Shown here: positions 16,812 to 25,017 of the stretch, in pieces
How the letters are laid out: each line of letters starts with the position of its first letter
Position numbering within the stretch: the stretch's first letter is position 1
Assembly (NCBI RefSeq): GCF_902499115.1
Contig: NZ_CABVPN010000001.1
Coordinates: 124,001 to 188,000 of the forward strand
DNA from: Burkholderia diffusa
GTDB taxonomy: Bacteria > Pseudomonadota > Gammaproteobacteria > Burkholderiales > Burkholderiaceae
Length of the DNA stretch: 64,000 bases
Direction of reading: 5' to 3'
Notes under the pieces: generated by a model
The model's input: only the letters and a program-made list of their open reading frames with translations
Told to the model about the DNA's origin: nothing
The model's database searches: none
Made by a program: the position numbers and the translations under genes

Positions 16812-16950
16812 TCTTCTCTCATCCGGACTGTGACCGTCGGCTCTGGTATTCGACCAGATCTGCTGACCCCGCGCGGATGCGCGAGCGCTCGCGGGCTCGC
16901 CGGCTAACGCCAGCCTACCGCCGGTGGGGAATTTCGCCCCGCCCTGAAGA
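16812..16950 (-). promoter_or_regulatory. FMN riboswitch (RFN element) controlling ribB
   Basis: Read on the minus strand the element shows all the conserved RFN blocks in order. These are TTCAGGGCGGGG, GAAATTCCCCACCGGCGG (start of the element at about 16950), an AGCCCGCGAGCG arm, GTCAGCAGATCTGGT, and CAGAGCCGACGGTCACAGT ending in CCGGATGAGAGAAG near 16812. FMN binding normally shuts off the downstream gene by terminating transcription or hiding the ribosome site. Between the aptamer and ribB a hairpin with CCGCTT/AAGCGG arms followed by a T-rich stretch (about 16740-16795) could be the expression platform. Confidence 0.95.
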
Positions 16951-17139
16951 CGCACTGATTACCGGCCGGGGTCTACCCCGGAACCGGCGGGCCAAGCATA
17001 CATCAGCTGCGCACGCGGCGCAGCGAACCACACTTAAAACCTTACTGACGACTCCGTCTAACGGCACCGTCCGAACGGCCGACACCGGGCCTGCACGCCG
17101 TCCTGAACGGAACCGGCGCCGGCCCTGCGAGCCGCGCGT

Positions 17140-17823
17140 TCAGCCGGCCGCGTGCGCGGCGTCGGGCACGAGCCAGCGCGGCGGCACCTCGGGGCTCACC
17201 GTCACGCGGAACGCTCGCGCCTCGCTATCGCCCGGATTGCGCAGGCTGTACGGCTGGTCGGCGTCGAACACGATCGCGTCGCCGGTCGCGAGCAGCTGGC
17301 GCCGATCGTGCACGCCGACTTCGAGCGTGCCTTCGCTGACGACCAGGTTGACCGTCGTGCCGGGCGCGCGGCGCGTGCCGGGTTCCGTGTGCAGCGGCGC
17401 GATCCGCAGCTCGTGGAATTCGGCCGCGGCAGGCTCGCCTTCCGGATACAGCGCGCGCGCCGAGAAGCGGCCGTTCGAGCTGACGACGCGCGCCGCGCGC
17501 TCGGCCGCCAGATGCTCGAAGCCGTTCACCGCATGACGGCGCAGGAACGCGGCGACCGATACCTTCAGCGCCGCGGCGATCTTGCAGAGCACCTTGATCG
17601 ACGGCACGCTGCGCGCGGATTCGATCTGCGCGAGCATCGCGCGCGACACGCCGGACAGCCGCGCGAGCGCATCGAGCGACAGCTGCCGCTCGGCGCGCAA
17701 GCGCGCGAGATTCACGCCGACAACCTGCTCGAGGACGTCGAGCGACGCGGACGTCCGCGCGTCGGCGGCATTGCCGGACTCGAAGGAAGACACGTCGCGC
17801 ACCAGCGCCAGGGGTGAAGACAT
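17140..17823 (-). CDS. XRE-family regulator with C-terminal cupin domain
   Basis: The 227-residue protein has a helix-turn-helix domain at about residues 35-90 (NLARLRAERQLSLDALARLSGVSRAMLAQIESARSVPS split over its helices). A cupin barrel with LEVGVHDRRQLLATGDAIVFDADQPYSLRNPG occupies about 150-215. Members of this family (PuuR-, SutR- and ClgR-like) usually sense a small metabolite through the cupin and repress a nearby transporter or catabolic gene. The MFS exporter gene lies immediately upstream on the same strand with 212 bp between, so it is a possible target. Two GTTATC direct repeats (17938 and 17952) lie in that gap. No ligand can be deduced. Confidence 0.85.
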   Translation of the reverse strand: MSSPLALVRDVSSFESGNAADARTSASLDVLEQVVGVNLARLRAERQLSLDALARLSGVSRAMLAQIESARSVPSIKVLCKIAAALKVSVAAFLRRHAVNGFEHLAAERAARVVSSNGRFSARALYPEGEPAAAEFHELRIAPLHTEPGTRRAPGTTVNLVVSEGTLEVGVHDRRQLLATGDAIVFDADQPYSLRNPGDSEARAFRVTVSPEVPPRWLVPDAAHAAG

Positions 17824-18035
17824 AACATGGCCTCCGGGCCGCCGCGCGGCCCTGCGAATGGGGTTAGCCGGAATCGGGTTGCGCCACGAACGGCGCGTAT
17901 CGAGACGCTATCACCCGGTCCCGACCCGGCAAACGAAGTTATCTTCACACCGTTATCAGCATCGCGGAGGAAAGCGTTTCTCGCGAACCTTTTCCTGTCG
18001 CCATAGCGCCGGCACACCGCCGCCCGGTGCACCGC

Positions 18036-19211
18036 TCAATGCGCGGCCGGTGCCGCGCAGCGCGCCGGTGCGCGGGCATCGAGCCGCATCGCGAGCCACG
18101 TGACGACGAGCGCCGCGAACGTCACCGCGACGGCGACCCACGGCAACGCATCGAGCGCAAAGCCGTGCCCCAGCGCGAGACCGCCGAGCCACGCGCCGCC
18201 CGCGTTGCCGACGTTGAACGCGCCGATGTTCAGTGTCGACGCGAGATGCGGCGCGCTCGCGGCCTTTTCGACTACGCGGGCCTGCAGCGGCGGCACCGTC
18301 GCGAACGCGGCGATCCCCCAGACGAATACGGTCACCGCGGCCGCGACTGGCAGGTGGCTCGTCTTCGCGAATACGGCCATCACGGCCATCAGCGCGACCA
18401 GGATCGCGATCAGCGACGGCATCAGCGCGCGGTCGGCGAGCCTGCCGCCGAGCATGTTGCCGACCGTCAGCCCCGCGCCGAACAGCACGAGGATCAACGC
18501 GACCGCACGCGGCGAATAACCGGTGACGGTTTCGAGGATCGGCGCGATGTACGTGAACACGACGAACACGCCGCCGAAACCGAGCACGGTCATCAGGAGC
18601 GCGAGCCAGACCTGCGGCTCCTTCAGCACCCGCACTTCGTGGCCGAGGCCGACGGGCCCGCTGTCGTGGCGGTTCGGCACCAGCAGGGCGACGCCGCCGA
18701 GCGACAGCACGCCGAGCGCGGCGACGATCCAGAACGATGCGCGCCAGCCGAGCAGCTGGCCGACGAACGTGCCGAACGGCACGCCGAGCACGTTCGACAG
18801 CGTGAGGCCCGTGAACATCAGCGCGATCGCGCTCGCGCGCTTGTCGGCCGGCACGAGCGACGCGGCCACCACCGCGCCGATCCCGAAGAACGAGCCGTGC
18901 GCGAACGACGTGACGACGCGCGCGACCATCAGCATCGCGTAGCCGGACGCGGTCGCGCACAACACGTTGCCGACGATGAAGATCGCCATCAGCAGCTGCA
19001 GCGCGGCCTTGCGCGGCATGCGGCTCGTCAGCACCGCGAGCAGCGGCGCGCCGACCGCGACGCCGAGCGCGTAGCCCGTGACCAGCAGGCCGGCCGACGG
19101 CAGCGACACGGCGAGGTCGTGCGCGACTTCGGGCAGGAGTCCCATGATGATGAATTCGGTGGTGCCGATGGCGAAGGCGCTGATCGCGAGCGCCAGTAAC
19201 GGTATGGGCAT
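18036..19211 (-). CDS. MFS transporter, DHA1 family (AraJ/arabinose-chloramphenicol-efflux like)
   Basis: The 391-residue protein has twelve predicted membrane segments and starts LALAISAFAIGTTEFIIMGLLPEVAHDL. That N-terminal pattern belongs to the DHA1 subgroup containing AraJ, YdeA/SotB, NepI and Cmr-type exporters. The loop after helix 2, SRMPRKAAL, is a form of the MFS motif A region. It sits in the inner membrane and presumably exports a sugar, nucleoside or drug by proton antiport. ATG 19211 gives a start directly before helix 1. It is divergent from a LysR regulator with a dyad at 19325 between them, the usual layout of a regulator and its exporter. Confidence 0.87.
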   Translation of the reverse strand: MPIPLLALAISAFAIGTTEFIIMGLLPEVAHDLAVSLPSAGLLVTGYALGVAVGAPLLAVLTSRMPRKAALQLLMAIFIVGNVLCATASGYAMLMVARVVTSFAHGSFFGIGAVVAASLVPADKRASAIALMFTGLTLSNVLGVPFGTFVGQLLGWRASFWIVAALGVLSLGGVALLVPNRHDSGPVGLGHEVRVLKEPQVWLALLMTVLGFGGVFVVFTYIAPILETVTGYSPRAVALILVLFGAGLTVGNMLGGRLADRALMPSLIAILVALMAVMAVFAKTSHLPVAAAVTVFVWGIAAFATVPPLQARVVEKAASAPHLASTLNIGAFNVGNAGGAWLGGLALGHGFALDALPWVAVAVTFAALVVTWLAMRLDARAPARCAAPAAH

Positions 19212-19324
19212 GACGTTCTCCGAAAAGGCGGCGGACGCGGCAGCCGGTCCGTACCGCACCGCACAAAAAGCGGGATGTGCGCGCATTGTCCCGAATACGC
19301 CTATCTTTGATAATTGGCGCGGCA

Positions 19325-19341
19325 TTTGAACCATTTTCAAA
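19325..19341. promoter_or_regulatory. Dyad in the MFS/LysR divergent region
   Basis: A perfect inverted repeat TTTGAA-N5-TTCAAA lies 18 bp upstream of the lysR ATG and 114 bp upstream of the MFS ATG. It contains a T-N11-A core as expected for a LysR-type binding site. Binding by the adjacent regulator is inferred. Confidence 0.5.
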
Positions 19342-19358
19342 AGATTGTGGAAAATCCG

Positions 19359-20291
19359 ATGGATCGACTGGGCGACATCCGGCTGTTTGTCGAGGCGGCG
19401 GAACTGGGCAGCCTGTCCGCGGCAGGGCGCAAGCTGAACCTCACGCCGGCCGCCGCGAGCGCGCGCCTCGCGAAGCTCGAGGCGAAAGTCGCGACGCGGC
19501 TGTTCGAGCGCTCGACGCGGCAGCTGCGCCTCACCGACGAAGGCCGGCTCTACCTGAACTGCTGCCGGCAGGCGCTGCAGGCGCTCGACGACGCACACGC
19601 GCTACTGCAGGAAGGCCGCAACGTGGTGGCCGGCAAGGTGCGGCTGTCGTCGACGTCCGATTTCGGCCGCAATCAGCTGCTCGACTGGCTCGACGAATTC
19701 ACCACGCTGCATCCGGGCGTCACGTTCTCGCTGACGGCGTCCGATTCGTCGTCGAACCTGTGGCAGGACGAGATCGACCTCGCGATCCGCTTCGCCGCCC
19801 CGCCCGACGGCGCGCTGATCGCACGCCGGCTCGCCGCGAACCGGCGCGTGCTGTGCGCGGCGCCGTCGTTCGTCGAGCGCCACGGCGTGCCGGCCGATCC
19901 GCACGATCTGGCCCGCTTTCCGTGCAACGTGATCACGATCGCGTCGGGCCCGATGAACACGTGGCGCTTCACGCGCGGCGACGAGGTACAGACCCACACG
20001 GTGCCGGTGTCGACGGCTTTCGAGACCAACGACGGCGGCCTCACCCGCGAATGGACGCTGCGCGGCCACGGCATCGCGCTGAAGTCGCTCTGGGACATCG
20101 CCGACGACGTGCGCGCCGGCCGGCTGCGCGTGCTACTGCCCGACTGGCGACACCAGGACGCGCCGCTGCACGCGCTCTATCACGGCAAGCGCTACATGGC
20201 GCCGCGCGTGCGCGTGCTGCTCGACTTCCTCGCCGAACGCTTCGCGCGCGAGGAAGCGGCGCTCGACGACCTGCTGAACGCGTGCCGCTGA
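19359..20291 (+). CDS. LysR-family transcriptional regulator
   Basis: The 310-residue protein starts MDRLGDIRLFVEAAELGSLS, the classic LysR helix-turn-helix (residues 1-60, with AAGRKLNLTPAAASARLAKLE). A periplasmic-binding-like effector domain follows: VRLSSTSDFGRNQLLDWLDEF near residue 95 and GIALKSLWDIADDVRAGRLRVLLPD near 245. It probably binds the 147-bp gap shared with the divergent MFS exporter and activates it in response to a small molecule. The ATG at 19359 is chosen because it matches the family start; the upstream in-frame ATG lies inside the promoter dyad region. Confidence 0.9.
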   Translation: MDRLGDIRLFVEAAELGSLSAAGRKLNLTPAAASARLAKLEAKVATRLFERSTRQLRLTDEGRLYLNCCRQALQALDDAHALLQEGRNVVAGKVRLSSTSDFGRNQLLDWLDEFTTLHPGVTFSLTASDSSSNLWQDEIDLAIRFAAPPDGALIARRLAANRRVLCAAPSFVERHGVPADPHDLARFPCNVITIASGPMNTWRFTRGDEVQTHTVPVSTAFETNDGGLTREWTLRGHGIALKSLWDIADDVRAGRLRVLLPDWRHQDAPLHALYHGKRYMAPRVRVLLDFLAERFAREEAALDDLLNACR

Positions 20292-20381
20292 AGGTTGCCG
20301 CGCCGCCATATCGGGGTCGGAGTTCAATGAAAGGCGTCGCGCGGCAGCAACCTGCCGCCCGCCCGGAGCAGCGCGTAAAGC

Positions 20382-20399
20382 TATAATGGAAAGCTTTCC
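20382..20399 (+). promoter_or_regulatory. TATAAT with adjacent palindrome upstream of miaB
   Basis: A consensus -10 hexamer TATAAT (20382-20387) is followed at once by the perfect 12-bp palindrome GGAAAGCTTTCC (20388-20399). No good -35 element is present 16-18 bp upstream. The position, about 160 bp before the miaB ATG, is compatible with a promoter whose start point is covered by a regulator, but both could be chance. Confidence 0.4.
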
Positions 20400-20548
20400 C
20401 GACGGCTTTTCATGCATGCGCGAGTATTCGCGACATGTTCGCTCGACGCGCACCGCGCGCCCCGGTCCGCCACGCTGCACCGGCAGCAGCCGTCCCGATT
20501 CACCCTTGACGACGCCCCCAGGTCAACCACTGCGAACGGCGAATCCCC

Positions 20549-21922
20549 ATGACCAAGAAAGTTTACGTAAAGACCTTCGGCTGCCAGATGAACGAGTACG
20601 ACTCGGACAAGATGGTGGACGTGCTCAATGCCGCCGAAGGCCTCGAAAAGACCGATACCCCGGAAGACGCGGACATCATCCTGTTCAACACGTGCTCGGT
20701 GCGCGAGAAGGCGCAGGAAAAGGTGTTCTCCGACCTCGGCCGCGTGCGCGAGCTGAAGGAAGCGAAGCCGGGCCTGCTGATCGGCGTCGGCGGCTGCGTC
20801 GCCAGCCAGGAAGGCGCGTCGATCGTGTCGCGCGCGCCGTACGTCGACCTCGTGTTCGGCCCGCAGACGTTGCACCGCCTGCCGCAGATGATCGATGCGC
20901 GCCGCGAAAGCGGCCGCGCGCAGGTCGACATCACGTTCCCCGAGATCGAGAAGTTCGACCACCTGCCGCCCGCGCGCGTCGAGGGGCCGAGCGCGTTCGT
21001 GTCGATCATGGAAGGCTGCTCGAAGTACTGCAGCTACTGCGTCGTGCCGTACACGCGCGGCGACGAAGTGTCGCGTCCGCTCGACGACGTGCTGACCGAA
21101 GTGGCCGGCCTCGCCGATCAGGGCGTGCGCGAAGTCACGCTGCTCGGCCAGAACGTGAACGCGTATCGCGGCGCGCTGACGGCCGGTTCGACCGAGATCG
21201 CCGATTTCGCGACGCTGATCGAATACGTCGCCGACATCCCCGGCATCGAGCGAATCCGCTACACGACGTCGCATCCGAAGGAATTCACGCAGCGCCTGAT
21301 CGACACCTATGCGAAGGTGCCGAAGCTCGTGAGCCACCTGCACCTGCCGGTCCAGCACGGCTCCGACCGCATCCTGATGGCGATGAAGCGCGGCTACACC
21401 GTGCTCGAATACAAGTCGGTGATCCGCAAGCTGCGCGCGATCCGCCCGGACCTGTCGCTGTCGACCGACATGATCGTCGGCTTCCCCGGCGAGACCGAGG
21501 AAGATTTCGACAAGATGATGGCGCTCGTGCACGAGATGAGCTACGACACCAGCTTCTCGTTCATCTACAGCCCGCGCCCCGGCACGCCGGCCGCGAACCT
21601 GCACGACGACACGCCGCGCGAGGTCAAGCTCAAACGCCTGCAACATCTGCAGGCGACCATCGAGGAAAACGTCGCGCGCATCAGCCAGTCGATGGTCGGG
21701 AAGGTCGAGCGGATCCTCGTCGAGGGCCCGTCGCGCAAGGACCCGAACGAACTGTCGGGCCGCACCGAGAACAACCGGGTCGTGAACTTCCCGGCGCCGC
21801 TCGCGTCGCACCCGCGCCTGATCGGCCAGATGATCGACGTGAAGATCAATCATGCGTACCCGCACTCGCTGCGCGGCGAGCTCCTGCTCGTGAGCGACGA
21901 CGCGAGCGCGGCCACCCACTGA
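20549..21922 (+). CDS. miaB: tRNA-2-methylthio-N6-dimethylallyladenosine synthase
   Basis: The 457-residue radical-SAM methylthiotransferase has the N-terminal UPF0004 domain with three cluster cysteines (in FGCQMNEYDS, NTCSVREKA and GGCVASQEG). The radical-SAM motif CSKYCSYC follows at about residue 155, and a C-terminal TRAM domain begins at about residue 380. It adds a methylthio group to i6A37 of tRNAs reading UNN codons. The domain order and length match MiaB rather than RimO. phoH follows 38 bp later, and the two are probably co-transcribed. Confidence 0.97.
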   Translation: MTKKVYVKTFGCQMNEYDSDKMVDVLNAAEGLEKTDTPEDADIILFNTCSVREKAQEKVFSDLGRVRELKEAKPGLLIGVGGCVASQEGASIVSRAPYVDLVFGPQTLHRLPQMIDARRESGRAQVDITFPEIEKFDHLPPARVEGPSAFVSIMEGCSKYCSYCVVPYTRGDEVSRPLDDVLTEVAGLADQGVREVTLLGQNVNAYRGALTAGSTEIADFATLIEYVADIPGIERIRYTTSHPKEFTQRLIDTYAKVPKLVSHLHLPVQHGSDRILMAMKRGYTVLEYKSVIRKLRAIRPDLSLSTDMIVGFPGETEEDFDKMMALVHEMSYDTSFSFIYSPRPGTPAANLHDDTPREVKLKRLQHLQATIEENVARISQSMVGKVERILVEGPSRKDPNELSGRTENNRVVNFPAPLASHPRLIGQMIDVKINHAYPHSLRGELLLVSDDASAATH

Positions 21923-21960
21923 CCTGACCGACTGACGTTCAACAGGAGCCCGACGCTACT

Positions 21961-23007
21961 TTGAAGACCGTCCAAGCACTGGAATTCACCGCGCCGCGCG
22001 ACGACAACGCGCGCCTCGCCAACCTCTGCGGCCCGCTCGACGAGAACCTGCGGCAGATCGAACAGGCGCTCGACGTCACGCTCGCGCGGCGCGGCCACCG
22101 GATCACGATCCGCGGGCGCGGCGCGAAGCTCGCGCTCGCGGCGCTCGAGAACTTCTACAACCGCGCGCGCGATCCGCTGTCGGTCGACGATATCCAGCTC
22201 GCGCTGGTCGAAGTGCGCCACACGTCCGGCAACGGCCGCCAGGACACGATCGACGTGCGCTTTCGCGGCGACCCCGACCATCCGTTCGACGAGCCCGTCG
22301 TGCAGCTCGACGCGGACACGCCGGACGAAGAGCCCGCGCCGAAGCTCTATACGCGGCGCGCCGACCTGCGCGGTCGCACGCCCGCGCAGCGCGAATACCT
22401 GAAGCAGATCCTGTCGCACGACGTGACGTTCGGCATCGGGCCGGCCGGCACCGGCAAGACCTACCTCGCGGTCGCATGCGCGGTCGACGCACTGGAGCGC
22501 GACCAGGTCAAGCGGATCGTGCTGACGCGTCCGGCCGTCGAGGCCGGCGAGCGGCTTGGCTTCCTGCCGGGCGATCTCGCGCAGAAGGTCGACCCGTACC
22601 TCCGGCCGCTGTACGACGCGCTGTACGACCTGCTCGGCTTCGACAAGACCGCGAAGATGTTCGAGCGCCAGATGATCGAGATCGCGCCGCTCGCCTATAT
22701 GCGCGGCCGCACGCTGAACCACGCGTTCATCATCCTCGACGAGGCGCAGAACACGACGCCCGAGCAGATGAAGATGTTCCTCACGCGGATCGGCTTCGGC
22801 TCGAAGGCCGTCGTCACCGGCGACACGAGCCAGGTCGACCTGCCGCGCGGGCACAAGAGCGGCCTCGTCGAGGCGCAGCAGGTGCTCGGCGGCGTGCGCG
22901 GCATCGCGCTCACGCGCTTCACGAGCGCGGACGTCGTGCGCCATCCGCTCGTCGCGCGCATCGTCGAGGCGTACGACGAGTTCCACGCGCAGCATCAGGA
23001 CGGCTGA
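21961..23007 (+). CDS. phoH: PhoH-like ATPase
   Basis: The 348-residue protein starts at a TTG (KTVQALEFTAPRDD), preceded by AGGAG at 21944, 12 bases away. No ATG or GTG lies closer in frame. The N-terminal part is a KH-like region, followed by a PhoH P-loop domain with GPAGTGKTYLAVA (Walker A), AFIILDEAQNTTPEQMK (Walker B) and VVTGDTSQVDLPRG. PhoH/YbeZ is a cytoplasmic ATPase and predicted RNA helicase that works with the RNase YbeY, encoded by the next gene. A terminator at 23041 separates them here, so ybeY likely has its own promoter. Confidence 0.93.
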   Translation: MKTVQALEFTAPRDDNARLANLCGPLDENLRQIEQALDVTLARRGHRITIRGRGAKLALAALENFYNRARDPLSVDDIQLALVEVRHTSGNGRQDTIDVRFRGDPDHPFDEPVVQLDADTPDEEPAPKLYTRRADLRGRTPAQREYLKQILSHDVTFGIGPAGTGKTYLAVACAVDALERDQVKRIVLTRPAVEAGERLGFLPGDLAQKVDPYLRPLYDALYDLLGFDKTAKMFERQMIEIAPLAYMRGRTLNHAFIILDEAQNTTPEQMKMFLTRIGFGSKAVVTGDTSQVDLPRGHKSGLVEAQQVLGGVRGIALTRFTSADVVRHPLVARIVEAYDEFHAQHQDG

Positions 23008-23040
23008 CTGGCGGCGCCCGCGCGCTGCCCCGGCCTGCCG

Positions 23041-23075
23041 GCCCGGCCCGCCCGACGGCGCGCCGGGCTTTTTTT
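23041..23075 (+). terminator. Intrinsic terminator between phoH and ybeY
   Basis: A 7-bp GCCCGGC/GCCGGGC stem (23041-23047 and 23062-23068) is followed by seven T residues. It lies 33 bp after the phoH stop. Confidence 0.85.
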
Positions 23076-23117
23076 CACCCGCGCGCGGCCGTTTCGAATT
23101 CGGGAGCGATCGGCCGT

Positions 23118-23129
23118 TTGGTGTATCCT
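23118..23129 (+). promoter_or_regulatory. Repeated motif TTGGTGTATCCT upstream of ybeY
   Basis: The 12-mer occurs 27 bp before the ybeY ATG and again at 25018-25029 before corC. It sits just after the phoH terminator, where a new promoter is expected. TATCCT could be a weak -10 hexamer but no -35 is evident. Confidence 0.35.
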
Positions 23130-23156
23130 CAACGCGTTCCAATCGCCGCACCCGTC

Positions 23157-23942
23157 ATGAAATCTTCCCGTTCCCGCAAGTCCGGGCGCGACCAGTCCGC
23201 CGCGCCCGATTTCCCCCGTCTCTCGCTGTTCGATGCGAAGGGCAAGGCCCGGACCGTCAGCGCGCAAGGGCTTCGAATCGACTTCCCCGACGGCCGCAGC
23301 CTGATGTTCGACCTGTCGGGCAGTTCGGGCGAGGCGGCCGTTGCGATCGTTGCGCAGCACCACGATCCTGCGATGCGCGCGAAGCTTGCGCTGCAGCCCG
23401 AGCACTACGACAGCGTCACGCTGCACGTGGGTGCCGAACCCGCGCCGCGCGACGAGGAAATCGCGGAAATGGCGAACGAGGTGCGCGAGCTGGAGCTCGA
23501 CCTGTCCGTGCAGTACGGTGACGAAATCACCGGCGACATCCGCAAGACGCTTCCCAAGCGCAAGCTGATCGCCGAATGGATCGAGCCGGCGCTGTTCGCG
23601 AGCGCGCAGCTCACCGTGCGCTTCGTCGGCGAGGAGGAAGGTCGCACGCTGAACGCCGGCTACCGCCACAAGGACTACCCGACCAACGTGCTGACCTTCG
23701 CGTACGACCCGGCGCCCGACGGCACCGTGATCGGCGACCTCGTGCTGTGCTGCCCGGTCGTCGAGAAGGAAGCGCACGACCAGGGCAAGCCGCTCGCCGC
23801 CCACTACGCGCACCTGCTGGTGCATGGCGCGCTGCACGCGCAGGGCTACGATCACGAGACGAGCGACGAGGACGCCGCCGAAATGGAAGCGCTCGAAGTC
23901 GACATCCTCGCGAAACTGGGCTTTCCGAACCCGTACCAGTAA
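23157..23942 (+). CDS. ybeY: Endoribonuclease YbeY (rRNA maturation factor) with possible N-terminal extension
   Basis: The C-terminal portion (from about residue 115) is YbeY, a zinc-dependent endoribonuclease that matures 16S rRNA 3' ends and supports ribosome quality control. The zinc motif HGALHAQGYDH is at 223-233 and NAGYRHKDYPTNVLTFAY precedes it. From the ATG at 23157 the protein is 261 residues, about 100 longer than the usual 155. The extra N-terminal part (SLFDAKGKARTVSAQGLRID and on) has protein-like composition and unknown fold. An internal ATG at 23469 preceded by GAGGAAAT would give a 157-residue protein of standard length. The terminator before it and the motif at 23118 favour the longer form. 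Confidence 0.9.
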   Translation: MKSSRSRKSGRDQSAAPDFPRLSLFDAKGKARTVSAQGLRIDFPDGRSLMFDLSGSSGEAAVAIVAQHHDPAMRAKLALQPEHYDSVTLHVGAEPAPRDEEIAEMANEVRELELDLSVQYGDEITGDIRKTLPKRKLIAEWIEPALFASAQLTVRFVGEEEGRTLNAGYRHKDYPTNVLTFAYDPAPDGTVIGDLVLCCPVVEKEAHDQGKPLAAHYAHLLVHGALHAQGYDHETSDEDAAEMEALEVDILAKLGFPNPYQ

Positions 23943-23955
23943 AGCCGTCCGCACC

Positions 23956-24588
23956 ATGCACCACGCCGCGCTGCTGCCGCCCGCCTACCCGCCGTCGATC
24001 GGCGAGGGACGGCTGCTGACGGACGATGAGCTCGCCGCGTCGCTCGCGCACACGATGCGCGACTGGGATGGCCGGCAGGATCTCTGGCTGTTCGGCTATG
24101 GCTCGCTGATCTGGAACCCCGGGCTGCCGACCGTCTCCGCCGTGCGCGGCAAGGTGCATGGCTATCATCGTGGGCTCTACCTGTGGTCCCGCGTGAACCG
24201 CGGCACGCCCGAACGTCCGGGCCTCGTGCTCGCGCTCGATCGCGGCGGCTCGTGCTCGGGCATCGCATTCCGGCTCGCGGGCCCGACGGCGCAGCCGCAT
24301 CTCGAGACGTTGTGGAAACGCGAAATGCCGATGGGGTCGTACCGGCCCGCGTGGCTGCCGTGCTCGCTCGAAACCGGCGAACGCGTGCGCGCACTCGCAT
24401 TCGTGATGCGCCGCGACGTGCCCACTTACACCGGCAAGCTTACCGACCCCGTCGTCAAGGAAGTGTTCAGCTGCGCGGCCGGCCGCTACGGCACGACGCT
24501 CGACTACGTGAGCCGCACCGTGGACGCGCTGCGTGCGAGCGGCATCCCCGATCGCGCGCTGGAAGGGCTGCTCGCGCGATGCCGGTGA
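23956..24588 (+). CDS. Gamma-glutamylcyclotransferase, ChaC family
   Basis: The 210-residue protein has the ChaC signature LWLFGYGSLIWNPG near residue 45, the GYHRGLYLWSRVNRGTPERPGLVLAL region and the acidic KREM catalytic segment. C-terminal blocks GKLTDPVVKEVFSCAAGRYGTTLDYV complete the fold. ChaC enzymes cleave glutathione to 5-oxoproline and Cys-Gly in the cytoplasm. It starts 13 bp after the ybeY stop and is probably translated from the same message. The N-terminal 35 residues before the core are longer than the E. coli protein needs. I do not assign chaC as a symbol because chaA/chaB neighbours are absent. Confidence 0.87.
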   Translation: MHHAALLPPAYPPSIGEGRLLTDDELAASLAHTMRDWDGRQDLWLFGYGSLIWNPGLPTVSAVRGKVHGYHRGLYLWSRVNRGTPERPGLVLALDRGGSCSGIAFRLAGPTAQPHLETLWKREMPMGSYRPAWLPCSLETGERVRALAFVMRRDVPTYTGKLTDPVVKEVFSCAAGRYGTTLDYVSRTVDALRASGIPDRALEGLLARCR

Positions 24589-24641
24589 CGCTCGACAGGG
24601 CCGGCCGCACCGCCCGTGCACGCGAAGGCGGCACGACGCCC

Positions 24642-24791
24642 ATGAAACCGGCACGCAAATCGCGCATGACGCTGGCCGCGCTGCTCGTCGCCGCGAGCGT
24701 CGCGCTGTCCGGCTGCGGCATCCTCGGCTGCGGCGGCGCGGCGACCAACGGCGCGGCTGCCGGCGGCTGCTCTGCCGGCATGCGCTTCTGA
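24642..24791 (+). CDS. Tiny cysteine-rich predicted lipoprotein (49 aa)
   Basis: The 49-residue protein has a basic start (MKPARKSRMT), a hydrophobic stretch and a lipobox LSGC (Cys25). A short mature tail follows with two more cysteines in a Gly/Ala-rich context (CGGAATNGAAAGGCSAGMRF). It would be an envelope-anchored lipopeptide of only about 25 residues. Codon use is like the neighbours and it follows the ChaC gene by 53 bp on the same strand. No function can be suggested; similar tiny Gly/Cys lipoproteins are common in beta-proteobacteria. It is easily missed by gene callers because a longer frame overlaps it. Confidence 0.6.
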   Translation: MKPARKSRMTLAALLVAASVALSGCGILGCGGAATNGAAAGGCSAGMRF

Positions 24792-25017
24792 GGGCCCGAA
24801 CGTGGGCTCGGCTTGTCGCGCTCGCGACGAAATGCCGCTGACACCGACTGACCGGCCGGTCGCCCCCGCTTTTTTGCCGCCGCTGCCCCGCCGCCCCTTT
24901 CTGAGATAGGATGGAGACGAAGGACGGCGCCGCGCCCGGCGCGGCTGTTCCCGAGCGGGGCTCGCGCGCCGCATGCCCTTGGCCGGACGGCCGGGGCGAC
25001 ACGGCCGCGCCATGTCC

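Noticed and set aside
17907..17957. GTTATC direct repeats (17938, 17952) as the operator of the XRE-cupin regulator
   Set aside because: Two 6-mers with no dyad symmetry and no promoter context are too weak to list as a site; mentioned only with the regulator gene.
20341..20358. GCGGCAG-CAAC-CTGCCGC hairpin after the lysR gene
   Set aside because: It has a 7-bp stem but no T tract, so it was not listed as a terminator.
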